This document shows positions 1 to 8,017 of a DNA stretch of 44,862 nt, piece by piece. The position numbers and the translations under genes are program-made. The stretch covers positions 1 to 44,862 of the forward strand of contig JAILDK010000078.1 in NCBI GenBank assembly GCA_024689485.1. Direction: 5' to 3'. The DNA comes from Fibrobacter sp. GTDB taxonomy: Bacteria; Fibrobacterota; Fibrobacteria; Fibrobacterales; Fibrobacteraceae. The notes below the pieces were generated by a model. The model was given only the letters and a program-made list of their open reading frames with translations. It searched no databases and was not told the origin of the DNA. Every line of letters begins with the position of its first letter. The first letter of the stretch is position 1.

Positions 1-68
1 TTGCTCGGCACGAGCTGTTACCGCACAGGGTGCGCACGGCATCCGCCTCTCCACTCGGCTCGAACGGT
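1..68. other. window edge, no feature seen
   Basis: I see no gene start, RNA or clear hairpin here. It lies just downstream of the minus-strand gene ending at 69 and may hold part of a neighbour outside the window. Confidence 0.3.
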
Positions 69-1043
69 TTATTTTAAAGCGCGGATTTGAGTTTCCCAGA
101 CGGCTTCCGGATCGTCGGACGCGAGCCAGGAGAGGTAGGCGTTTCCGCGGTAGGACCAGGCGAAGATGTTTTCGATGCCCGCTTTGCGGGCTTCGGTGGT
201 CGCGATCGTGATGTCGTTTTCGCGGCCTTTTTCGATCTGGTAATTCTTGATCCACATCTGCGGTTCTTTGCCGTACTTTTTCGCGATCTCGAAAATACGC
301 TGGGAGGTTTCCGCGTAATGCTTTTGCACGGATTCCTCTGCGGCACCGCGTTCCCAGTAGGGGTCGCAGGCGATTTCGTCGACGGATTCGAGCTTTGCGA
401 TCTGATCCCAGTCGTCAAGTCCCGCGGGGAACCACGGCGGTAACATGCAGACGCAGTTGCGCTTTCCGCGCGCGTGCACGTCGGCGGTCATTTCGGCGAG
501 GAAATCCACCAGGGAATCTTCCCTGAATTTTTGGACTTCTTCCGTCATCTCCGCAGGCATTTCGTGGTGGTAGCGGAGGCGGAATTTTTCTTTGCAGTGC
601 GGGCAGAGGCACGCCCAGTTTTCGAGCTTGCCTTTTTCAAAATAAAAGTGTGGTTCGTCCCAAAAGATGGTTTCGACCTGGGAGTCGCAGACGCTTGCAA
701 TCCAACGGTGCATGTACGCGCGGAATTCCGGATGGTTCGGGCAGGCGGCGACAGAGGTCTTGCCGTCGAGCGATACCTGGCACATGTCGTGATTGCGGGC
801 GGTGAGTTCCGAATAGGCTTCGCCGCCGAAGACGCGACCGATGCCCCAAGGATTGACGTAAACGTTCAGTCCGAGTTCGACCGACTTCGCGATGATTTTC
901 TGCATCGTCTTCGGGTAATACTGTTCGTCTTCTTCGGACCAGGTGTGCAGAACATGCGTAAAACCAGCGTCGCGGATTTCCTGAAGATCTTCAACAGCTC
1001 GTTCGGGATTGCGGACGCCGAAATAGGCGATACCTTTTTTCAT
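69..1043 (-). CDS. TIM-barrel, glycoside-hydrolase-like protein
   Basis: The 324-residue product starts at the ATG at 1043; the frame is open further upstream, but that part overlaps the preceding gene. No signal peptide is visible, so it is probably cytoplasmic. The sequence has alternating beta/alpha segments like a (beta/alpha)8 barrel. An IFWDEPH motif near residue 125 resembles the acid/base end of a strand in barrel glycosidases, and a cysteine pair follows in LCPHC. I do not recognise a characterised family and the substrate is unknown. It follows the receiver-like gene by only 4 bp, so the two are probably co-transcribed. A sugar-related role is inference only. Confidence 0.6.
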   Translation of the reverse strand: MKKGIAYFGVRNPERAVEDLQEIRDAGFTHVLHTWSEEDEQYYPKTMQKIIAKSVELGLNVYVNPWGIGRVFGGEAYSELTARNHDMCQVSLDGKTSVAACPNHPEFRAYMHRWIASVCDSQVETIFWDEPHFYFEKGKLENWACLCPHCKEKFRLRYHHEMPAEMTEEVQKFREDSLVDFLAEMTADVHARGKRNCVCMLPPWFPAGLDDWDQIAKLESVDEIACDPYWERGAAEESVQKHYAETSQRIFEIAKKYGKEPQMWIKNYQIEKGRENDITIATTEARKAGIENIFAWSYRGNAYLSWLASDDPEAVWETQIRALK

Positions 1044-1047
1044 GATT

Positions 1048-1482
1048 TTAAGGACGGAAGGAGGTGACGTTCGACCACTGCGGCGAACCGGCTTCGACAA
1101 ATACGTGCTGCAGGACTTCTTCCCATTCCGCCTTGCGAATCGGCTTCGGCATAAAGAAGGCGTCGTCGGACTTTTTGGAAACCGGGTAATCTTTTTCGAC
1201 GAGTTCCACGACCCAGGATTCCGGAATGGCATCGCGCAGACGGTTGCCGAATGCGACGGATTCCTTCGTCGGCTTGATGCCGTGGTCGAGGACGATCAGC
1301 GCGGGGGATTCACCCTGCGAAAGCGGAGTGTCCAAAGCCTTTTCGCCCTGCTCGATTCCCTTGCAGGTGTAGATGGCTGTATCCGCCGGTATGTCGTGCG
1401 AAAGCATCCAATCGAGAGTCCAATTGGCAAGCTCCGTCAAATCCGTCTCGCGGTCGTCTGATATAAAAAAGATGTGTCCCAC
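1048..1482 (-). CDS. stand-alone response-regulator receiver-like protein
   Basis: The 144-residue product starts at GTG (1482). The receiver layout is readable: an acidic pair D9/D10 after the first strand, a candidate phosphoacceptor D66 in VLDHG, and the conserved lysine K113 in MPKPI. No Ser/Thr is evident after the fourth strand, so it is atypical. There is no output domain and no histidine kinase nearby. Choosing GTG removes an upstream tail that would overlap thiL on the other strand, and a TATTTT hexamer sits exactly 6 nt before it. It is probably co-transcribed with the TIM-barrel gene. The phosphorylation partner is unknown; a pseudo-receiver is possible. Confidence 0.6.
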   Translation of the reverse strand: MGHIFFISDDRETDLTELANWTLDWMLSHDIPADTAIYTCKGIEQGEKALDTPLSQGESPALIVLDHGIKPTKESVAFGNRLRDAIPESWVVELVEKDYPVSKKSDDAFFMPKPIRKAEWEEVLQHVFVEAGSPQWSNVTSFRP

Positions 1483-1488
1483 GGCTAA

Positions 1489-1494
1489 AAAATA
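1489..1494 (-). promoter_or_regulatory. -10-like TATTTT, leaderless start
   Basis: TATTTT on the minus strand ends 6 nt before the GTG at 1482, with no purine-rich ribosome site between. This spacing would put transcription start on the start codon. The same arrangement recurs at five other genes in the window. No convincing -35 box is visible. Confidence 0.5.
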
Positions 1495-1505
1495 ACTAAA
1501 AAAGT

Positions 1506-1511
1506 TAGATT
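1506..1511 (+). promoter_or_regulatory. candidate -10 for thiL
   Basis: TAGATT lies 9 nt before the thiL ATG in a 38-bp divergent gap shared with the receiver gene. Transcription would start 2-3 nt before the ATG. The spacing differs from the 6-nt group, so support is weaker. The same bases form a TTAGA/TCTAA inverted repeat. Confidence 0.3.
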
Positions 1512-1520
1512 TTCTAAGAA

Positions 1521-2510
1521 ATGACCCATTCTTCGTTGCATTTTCCTCCCTTGGGGGAATTCGATTTTGTTCAAAAGGTGCTGTCGGATGCCCTTCCGAT
1601 GGATGAAAACGCTCCAAATTCGCGTTTTTGGTTTGGAGCGGGGGACGATTGTGCCGCTTTTGACGGTTGGCTCGTAACCAAGGATATGTCGGCGGAAAAT
1701 TCGCATTTTCGCTTGGATTGGTCTTCTCCGGAGCAGGCTGTCGAAAAATGCATCGTTTCGAATGTTTCGGATATTTCGTCGATGGGCGGCGAACCGAAAA
1801 TCGCCTTGCTCGGCATTTGCGTGAACCAGAGTTGGGATAAATTAACCCGGGAGCGCGTGGCGAAGGCTTTTGCAGACGGCTTTCGAAAGCGCGGCATTGC
1901 GCTGATCGGCGGAGATGTCGTGGCGGCGAAGCAGGGACTGTTCTCGATTACGCTGCTCGGACGGGCAGTGGGGGAACCCTTGAAACGTTCGGGAGCCAAA
2001 GTCGGCGATACGGTTTATGTTTCGAGTCCTCTCGGGGCAAGCGGTGCGGGCCTTTGGGCTTTTTTGCACGGCAAGCAGGACGATCCGGATTTAGCGGATG
2101 TCGTTTGTGAACATCTTTCGCCCAAGATCGATGAGCGGATGGGCGTGAAGCTTGTGCAGGCCGGAGTTTCGGGCGGATGCATCGACCTTTCGGACGGGAT
2201 GAGTTCCGAGCTGAACCATTTGGCGCTTTCTTCGGGCGTAAGGATCCAATTGGACGAAAAAAGTGTTCCGATTCATCCCGGAGCGCTTCGCCTGAGTGAA
2301 AAGTATGGCGTCGATGTGCGCGAATTTTGGCTAAAAGGCGGTGAAGATTACCGTTTGCTTTTTACAAGCGACCTTTCAAAAAGTATATTCAAAAAGAATA
2401 ATCTTTCAGTATATCCCGTTGGTGAAGTGCTCGAAGGCTCGGGCGTGGAAATTCGGAATTTGGCTGGAAAAGTGGAAACTCTAAAGGCGGACTGCTGGTC
2501 ACATTTATGA
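1521..2510 (+). CDS. thiL: thiamine-monophosphate kinase
   Basis: ThiL phosphorylates thiamine monophosphate to the cofactor thiamine diphosphate using ATP, in the cytoplasm. The 329-residue length is normal. Family marks include GAGDDCA near residue 35 (metal/ATP site), the SNVSDISSMGG segment near residue 75, GGDVV near residue 130, and the C-terminal WLKGGEDYRLLF block. It is the first gene of the long plus-strand run and overlaps pilB by 4 bp (ATGA), suggesting translational coupling. No other thiamine gene is in the window. The function is well supported; the link to pilB is positional only. Confidence 0.93.
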   Translation: MTHSSLHFPPLGEFDFVQKVLSDALPMDENAPNSRFWFGAGDDCAAFDGWLVTKDMSAENSHFRLDWSSPEQAVEKCIVSNVSDISSMGGEPKIALLGICVNQSWDKLTRERVAKAFADGFRKRGIALIGGDVVAAKQGLFSITLLGRAVGEPLKRSGAKVGDTVYVSSPLGASGAGLWAFLHGKQDDPDLADVVCEHLSPKIDERMGVKLVQAGVSGGCIDLSDGMSSELNHLALSSGVRIQLDEKSVPIHPGALRLSEKYGVDVREFWLKGGEDYRLLFTSDLSKSIFKKNNLSVYPVGEVLEGSGVEIRNLAGKVETLKADCWSHL

Positions 2511-4411
2511 GTCAAGGAAAGTCAAAGATTGGTGAACTCCTGTTACGACAGGGGGTTATTGATGAAGATCAGCTGAAACATGCGATGAGCGAGCATGAGC
2601 GTACAGGCCTTGCCCTCGCTAAAATTCTCGTACGTCTCGGCATGGTCAGCGAAGAAGTCCTGACGAACATTCTCGGTGTTCAGATGCGCAATTCGACGAG
2701 AATGCGTATCGGTGAACTTCTGTTGAAGCACGGTTTTATTACGGAAGAACAGCTGAATAAGGCTCTCGAAGAACAGAAGAGAACCGGTCAGCGCTTGGGC
2801 CGCACCCTCGTGACTCTCGGCTACATGTCAGAAGAACGTCTGGTCGAAATTCTTTCTGCCCAGTTCGAAGTCCCGTACGTCAAGCTTTCCAACTTTAATA
2901 TTGACCCGGAAGCCCACAACAAGATTTCGGAAGACGTCTGCCGCACGTACAAGATCGTTCCGCTGTTCTTTACGGACCGCATTTTGACGATCGCGATGAC
3001 GGACCCGACGAATGTGCGAGTCATCGACATTGTGAAGTTCAAGTCCCAGATGGACGTGGACATCGTGATGGCGAGCGAAAAGGATGTGATGTCGGCCATC
3101 GACCGCACCTACATGACCGCGTCGGGCGATTCCCTCGAAGCGTTGCTGAACCAGGCGAAGGGAAGCGAGTCGGAAGAACTGGAAACGGTGGACCGCGAAT
3201 CGGAACAGAGCCAGGAAGCCGAACTGACGGACGAAGAAGGTCAGCAGGTCGTGAAGATCGTGACGTCGCTCATTCAGGAAGCGATTTCCCGTCACGCATC
3301 CGATATTCACCTGGAGCCGCAGGAAACGTTCCTCAAGCTCCGTTACCGTATCGATGGTGACCTTCAGGTCCAGGCTCCGATCCCAGCCCGTTTGATGAAC
3401 CAGATTCTTTCGAGAATCAAGCTCCTTGCAAAGATGGATATCGCTGAAAAGCGTAAGCCGCTCGATGGTCGTTTTACCGTGCGTTTCCGCGGAAGCGAAG
3501 TCGACTTGCGTGTGAGCTCCTTCCCGGTTTCTTTGCGTAAGCGCGGCATTTGCGAAAAGATCGTGATGCGTATTTTGGACCCGAACTCGGGTCAGTTCCC
3601 GTTGAAGGACATGGGCTTTGCCCCGGTCATGTTCAAGCAGTTCAAGGACGCGATCAACTCTCCGAACGGCATTGTGCTCGTGACCGGTCCGACGGGTTCC
3701 GGTAAGTCTACGACGCTTTACGCTTCCATCCGTGAAATTCTCGACCCGACGATCAACATCTCGACGATGGAAGACCCGGTCGAATTGAATATCGACGGTG
3801 TGAACCAGGGCCAGATCAACGTGGCCGCAGGCTTTACTTTTGCCGCAGGTATTCGCGCATTGCTCCGTCAGGACCCGGACGTGATCATGATCGGTGAAAT
3901 GCGTGACAAGGAAACATCTTCGATGGCTATCGAAGCGGCTCTGACGGGCCACTTGGTGTTCAGTACGCTCCATACGAACGACTCCGCTGGATCGTTCCCG
4001 CGTTTGCTGGAAATGGGCCTCGAACCGTTCCTTGTCGCTACCGTGATGAAGGGCATTCTTGCCCAGCGTCTTGTGCGCCGAATTTGTAAGCATTGTAAGG
4101 AACCGGTGGAAATTTCCCCGGAACTCCGTGAAGAATTGCACCTGTCTCCGGATATGCAGTTCTACCACGGTAGAGGTTGTGAACACTGCGATGGTTCCGG
4201 TTATAAGGGACGTTGCGGTATTTACGAATTCCTCGTGCCGAACGAAGCGGTGCGTAATGCGATTGTGAAACGTGCTTCCGGTGACGATATCAAGAAAATC
4301 GCCATGAAGGAATGCGGCATGATCACGCTGCGTATGGACGGTTTGCAGAAGGCCTTGGACGGTCTTACCACTCTTGAACAGGTGCTTGGCGCATCTAACC
4401 CGGATGACTAA
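2507..4411 (+). CDS. pilB: type IV pilus assembly ATPase, PilB/GspE family
   Basis: This is the hexameric cytoplasmic ATPase that drives pilus extension or type II secretion. Its 634 residues hold two N-terminal MshEN-type repeats (about 6-58 and 66-120; each has GELLL..G and ends near a Gln), a central linker rich in Glu, and the secretion-ATPase core. Walker A is GPTGSGKS at 394-401, and Asp-box and His-box segments follow. A tetracysteine zinc motif (RICKHC, then CEHC) lies near 525-560, which favours an assembly ATPase over a retraction ATPase. MshEN domains can bind cyclic di-GMP in some relatives; whether this one does is not shown. The stop codon overlaps the pcrA start (TAATG). The symbol is by family and could equally be gspE. 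Confidence 0.88.
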   Translation: MSQGKSKIGELLLRQGVIDEDQLKHAMSEHERTGLALAKILVRLGMVSEEVLTNILGVQMRNSTRMRIGELLLKHGFITEEQLNKALEEQKRTGQRLGRTLVTLGYMSEERLVEILSAQFEVPYVKLSNFNIDPEAHNKISEDVCRTYKIVPLFFTDRILTIAMTDPTNVRVIDIVKFKSQMDVDIVMASEKDVMSAIDRTYMTASGDSLEALLNQAKGSESEELETVDRESEQSQEAELTDEEGQQVVKIVTSLIQEAISRHASDIHLEPQETFLKLRYRIDGDLQVQAPIPARLMNQILSRIKLLAKMDIAEKRKPLDGRFTVRFRGSEVDLRVSSFPVSLRKRGICEKIVMRILDPNSGQFPLKDMGFAPVMFKQFKDAINSPNGIVLVTGPTGSGKSTTLYASIREILDPTINISTMEDPVELNIDGVNQGQINVAAGFTFAAGIRALLRQDPDVIMIGEMRDKETSSMAIEAALTGHLVFSTLHTNDSAGSFPRLLEMGLEPFLVATVMKGILAQRLVRRICKHCKEPVEISPELREELHLSPDMQFYHGRGCEHCDGSGYKGRCGIYEFLVPNEAVRNAIVKRASGDDIKKIAMKECGMITLRMDGLQKALDGLTTLEQVLGASNPDD

Positions 4412-6915
4412 TGGCGCGTGTAGTTGATCTTGCGCGCTTACATGAAGAACTGAACGAAGAACAGGTTGCCGCGGCCGCAAAGACCGAAGGCCCTGCTCTC
4501 ATTTTGGCCGGCGCCGGTTCGGGAAAGACCCGAACAATTACTTATAAAATTGCGCACTTGATTTCTTCCAAGGGCGTGGATCCTCGTCGCATTCTCGCGG
4601 TGACTTTTACGAACAAAGCCGCCCGCGAAATGAAAACGCGTATTCAGCAGATTCTCGAAGGCAAGGTGAACCTCGAATGGATGGGAACCTTCCACTCGAT
4701 CTGCGTCCGCATTCTTCGCCTGTGCCTTTCGAACGAACGCATTGGACAGGCACTCGGATGGAAAATCAACAAGAACTTTTCCATCTACGACGATGACGAT
4801 CAGAAAAAGATCTTAAAGGAAATTCTGAAGCCGCTCTTTGGCGACGACATGGATGCGCAGAAGCTGAAACAGGCTCGCAGCATCATTTCGAAGTACAAGA
4901 ACAGCGTGGTGAAGCAGTCGCTCCCGGATGGCAGTTACCGCATCGTTTTGCAGACTCCGACGGTCGCCTTGGAACAGGCCGCCTTCCCGGACCAGCAGAA
5001 GATGGCGGGCGTCTATCGCGATTACCAGGCAAAGCTCGGCGATGCGAACGCGATGGACTTCGACGACCTCCTTTTGAACACGGTGGAACTTTTGCAAAAG
5101 CTTCCGCAGGTGGCGGCGCAGTTTGCGAACCGTTTCCAGTATGTGGTGGTCGACGAATACCAGGATACGAACGACGTCCAGTATGAACTTTTGAAACTTT
5201 TGATCGACCGTTCCAAGCAGAACGTGACGGTTGTGGGCGACGATGACCAGAGTATTTACGGCTGGCGCGGCGCGAACATCGAAATCATCCGAAACTTCTC
5301 GCATGATTTTGACCAGGTGACGTTCTTTAAGCTTGAACGCAATTACCGCTCTTCGGCAAATATTGTGAAGGGCGCAGGTTCCGTGATCGCTCATAACGAT
5401 CGTCCTTTGGAAATGACGAAGAACGTCTATTCGAAGGAACCGGCCGGTGAACCGATTCACGTGGTGAACGTCCTTGCGGACACGTTCGAAGCGGAACAGA
5501 TTGCGAAAAGGATTCTTGCCGCGGGCAAGGAAGCTTATGCGCAGACGGCGATTTTCTACCGTACCAATGCGCAGTCCCGTGCGATTGAAAAGGCTTTGAA
5601 CGATTCCCGAATCCCGTGCGTGATTTACGGCGGTACCCGATTCTGGGATCGCAAGGAAGTGCGAGACATAATGGCGTACATGCGTCTTCTTTCGAATCCG
5701 AAGGACGATGCGGCGCTTTTGCGCATTATCAATACGCCTCCGCGCGGCATCGGCGGCGGCTCGCTCGACGCTTTGCGCATGACCGCGACGATGAGCGCCT
5801 GCTCGCTTTGGGAGGCTCTGCCTTCCGAAATTGCGAAGGGCGGTCGCACGGCGAAGGGCTTTGAAAGCTTTAAGAATATGGTCGACGGTTGGCTCGCTTT
5901 GCTGCATAACGACGAAGCGCTCCCGATCCTTGCGGAACATGTGATTCGCGATACCTTCTACAAGGAATTCTTGAAGAAGGAAGACGAAACGACTTCGGAC
6001 GAACGCGGACGCAACCTTGATGAAATGGTGAATGCCTTCCGCGAATTCGAAGAAGAAAATCCGGACAAGGGACTCGACGAATTCCTGCAGGAAATCTCCC
6101 TTTTGACGGATGCGGACAAAAAGGTCGAAAATGCGCAGACCCGTGTGACGCTCATGACGATTCACATGGCAAAGGGCCTTGAATTCGATACGGTCCACAT
6201 TGCCGGTTGTGACGAAGGCGTGTTCCCGCTGGTGCGCGAATCGAGCATGACGGAAACGCCCGATGAACGTAAAAAGCAGGCAGAAGAAGAAAGGCGCCTG
6301 TTCTACGTGGGCTGCACCCGTGCAAAGCATATCCTTTACCTGTACCATGCGGGACGCCGTTTTTGGCAGGGAAGTCTCCGTCCGTTCCCGCCGTCTCGAT
6401 TCCTCGAAGAAATCGATCCTTCGACGACTTCGATCGAAGGGCGCTGTGCGGATGAAAGCTCGCAGGAATTTACCGGGGAACCTTGGAATCAGGGCCTTCG
6501 CGGTTATGCGGCCCGTGCGGCTGGTACGCGTCCCTCTTACGGCTCTTATGGAAGTTACGGAAGCGGCGGAAACCGTTTCGGAGCTTCGCGCGGTGCGGGT
6601 TCTTCGGGATCGTATCCGCGGTCGTTCTCCTCTGCGGGACGTTCGCAGTCGACTGGCCTTCACAAGACGCAGCGGATCGTTTACAAGAACCCGCAGGTCG
6701 TGGAAAAGGTCGAAAAGGGACCGCGTCTCGTGTACGATGAGGATTGCGATAATCCGTTGCACAGCGGCGTCCGGGTTCAGCATATGAAGTTCGGAACGGG
6801 CGTTGTGACAAATGTGTCAGGTTCTGGTGAGAACACGCGTGTGGAAGTTCGATTTTCTAACGGAATTGTAAGAAAATTGATTTTAAAATACGCTGGACTC
6901 CAAATTTTGGACTAG
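4411..6915 (+). CDS. pcrA: UvrD/PcrA-type DNA helicase
   Basis: This is a superfamily 1A 3'-5' helicase acting in repair and replication restart. In 834 residues: Walker A GAGSGKT (34-40), motif II VVVDEYQDT near 248, motif III GDDDQSIYGWRGA near 275, LERNYRS near 310, and motif V/VI segments TIHMAKGLEF and YVGCTRAK. A low-complexity Gly/Ser/Tyr/Arg linker (about 710-755) precedes a C-terminal PcrA-type Tudor-like domain with VQHMKFGTGVV near 790. The start overlaps the pilB stop by one base. It is longer than usual because of the linker. PcrA is preferred over UvrD because of the C-terminal domain. Confidence 0.9.
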   Translation: MARVVDLARLHEELNEEQVAAAAKTEGPALILAGAGSGKTRTITYKIAHLISSKGVDPRRILAVTFTNKAAREMKTRIQQILEGKVNLEWMGTFHSICVRILRLCLSNERIGQALGWKINKNFSIYDDDDQKKILKEILKPLFGDDMDAQKLKQARSIISKYKNSVVKQSLPDGSYRIVLQTPTVALEQAAFPDQQKMAGVYRDYQAKLGDANAMDFDDLLLNTVELLQKLPQVAAQFANRFQYVVVDEYQDTNDVQYELLKLLIDRSKQNVTVVGDDDQSIYGWRGANIEIIRNFSHDFDQVTFFKLERNYRSSANIVKGAGSVIAHNDRPLEMTKNVYSKEPAGEPIHVVNVLADTFEAEQIAKRILAAGKEAYAQTAIFYRTNAQSRAIEKALNDSRIPCVIYGGTRFWDRKEVRDIMAYMRLLSNPKDDAALLRIINTPPRGIGGGSLDALRMTATMSACSLWEALPSEIAKGGRTAKGFESFKNMVDGWLALLHNDEALPILAEHVIRDTFYKEFLKKEDETTSDERGRNLDEMVNAFREFEEENPDKGLDEFLQEISLLTDADKKVENAQTRVTLMTIHMAKGLEFDTVHIAGCDEGVFPLVRESSMTETPDERKKQAEEERRLFYVGCTRAKHILYLYHAGRRFWQGSLRPFPPSRFLEEIDPSTTSIEGRCADESSQEFTGEPWNQGLRGYAARAAGTRPSYGSYGSYGSGGNRFGASRGAGSSGSYPRSFSSAGRSQSTGLHKTQRIVYKNPQVVEKVEKGPRLVYDEDCDNPLHSGVRVQHMKFGTGVVTNVSGSGENTRVEVRFSNGIVRKLILKYAGLQILD

Positions 6916-6934
6916 CATCTGACTCCGAGTTTTC

Positions 6935-6940
6935 TATTTT
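6935..6940 (+). promoter_or_regulatory. candidate -10 (TATTTT) for gatC
   Basis: TATTTT lies 31 nt before the gatC ATG in the 56-bp gap after pcrA, and a Shine-Dalgarno-like AAAAGG sits 7 nt before that ATG. This is a promoter with a normal leader, in contrast to the leaderless cases elsewhere. Confidence 0.4.
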
Positions 6941-6971
6941 AATAAAGTTGAATTTTTGAAAAGGTTAAAAC

Positions 6972-7256
6972 ATGCTGAGTAAAGAAGAAATTTTGAAGAT
7001 TGCAAAACTTTCCCGTTTGAAGATCTCTGACGCGGAAATTGAATCCTTCTCCGGTCGCTTGGACCAGCTCCTTCACTACATGGAAGACTTGAAGGCTTTG
7101 GATCTTTCGAATGTGGAACCGATGACGGGCGTCGAAGATGCTCCGACCGTTCTTCGCGAAGATATTCCGCAGCCGTCGTTCACGCATGAACAGGCGTTTG
7201 CGAATGCTCCGGAAGTCGAAAACGATCACTTCGTGATTCCGAAGGTGATCGGCTAA
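6972..7256 (+). CDS. gatC: Asp/Glu-tRNA amidotransferase subunit C
   Basis: GatC is the small subunit of GatCAB, which converts mischarged Glu-tRNA(Gln) and/or Asp-tRNA(Asn) to the amidated forms. The 94-residue length fits. Typical features are the N-terminal helix with KLSRLKISDAEIE, the segment LDQLLHYMEDLKALD, and NVEPM in the middle. The gatA and gatB genes are not adjacent, so the complex is encoded at several loci. It probably begins an operon with kdsB (23 bp downstream) and pyrG. Confidence 0.92.
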   Translation: MLSKEEILKIAKLSRLKISDAEIESFSGRLDQLLHYMEDLKALDLSNVEPMTGVEDAPTVLREDIPQPSFTHEQAFANAPEVENDHFVIPKVIG

Positions 7257-7279
7257 GTCTTTAACTCAAAAAGAAGTCT

Positions 7280-8017
7280 ATGGCAGTAGCAGTTCATTGC
7301 GTCGTTCCCGCACGGTACACGTCTTCCCGGTTTCCGGGAAAGCCTCTCGTCCCCATCTGCGGACGGCCCATGATTCTTCGCACGTTAGATAGAGCTGTCG
7401 CCGCCGGGTGTTTTAAGAGTGTCGTCTGTGCTACAGACGACATTCGTATTTTTAAAACGGTTGAAGAGGCTGGATATACAGCCGTTCTCACCGGTCCCGC
7501 TGTAACGGGTTCTGACCGTGTCAGCGAAGCCGCCGAAAAGTTGGGCTTGGACCTGGTGGTGAATTTGCAGGGAGATGAACCTGTTGCGGATCTTCAGATG
7601 CTCCGCGATGTGGCAAAGGCCCTTGCCGAAGAACCGGGCTCCTGGGTGTCGGTCGCAGCCCCGCTTGCAGAAGATGATCGGGACCGTCTTTCCGTGGTCA
7701 AAGTCGAAATCGATTCCACGGATCATGCAACAGAATTTATTCGAAAACTCCCGCCGGAACCGCGCAAGTGGTTCAGACATGTGGGCGTGTATGCGTATTC
7801 CGCAGAAGCTCGCCGGGAATTCGCGAGTCTTCCGCAGTCGGAACTCGAAAAAGAGCGTTCTTTGGAACAACTTCGCATATTGGGCAAACGGCCCATTCGC
7901 ATGGTTCATTGTACATCCCTTTCGGCATCGGTCGACTTACCGTCCGATGTGCAAAAGGTCGAATCCATCTTGAAACAAATGGAAGCAGGTCAAAATGGAA
8001 AATCAATACAACGGTAA
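7280..8017 (+). CDS. kdsB: 3-deoxy-manno-octulosonate cytidylyltransferase
   Basis: KdsB activates Kdo with CTP to CMP-Kdo for the LPS inner core, in the cytoplasm. The 245 residues are normal in length. The nucleotide-binding N-terminus VVPARYTSSRFPGKPL and the VNLQGDEP motif near residue 95 are diagnostic, and CATDD is present near 50. The end overlaps the pyrG start by 23 bp. Placing the enzyme that consumes CTP directly before CTP synthase is a sensible pairing and occurs in other diderms. It supports an outer membrane with Kdo-containing LPS. Confidence 0.94.
   Translation: MAVAVHCVVPARYTSSRFPGKPLVPICGRPMILRTLDRAVAAGCFKSVVCATDDIRIFKTVEEAGYTAVLTGPAVTGSDRVSEAAEKLGLDLVVNLQGDEPVADLQMLRDVAKALAEEPGSWVSVAAPLAEDDRDRLSVVKVEIDSTDHATEFIRKLPPEPRKWFRHVGVYAYSAEARREFASLPQSELEKERSLEQLRILGKRPIRMVHCTSLSASVDLPSDVQKVESILKQMEAGQNGKSIQR

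Noticed and set aside
2828-4480. 550-residue frame opposite pilB
   Set aside because: A shadow frame; pilB has complete motifs on the other strand.
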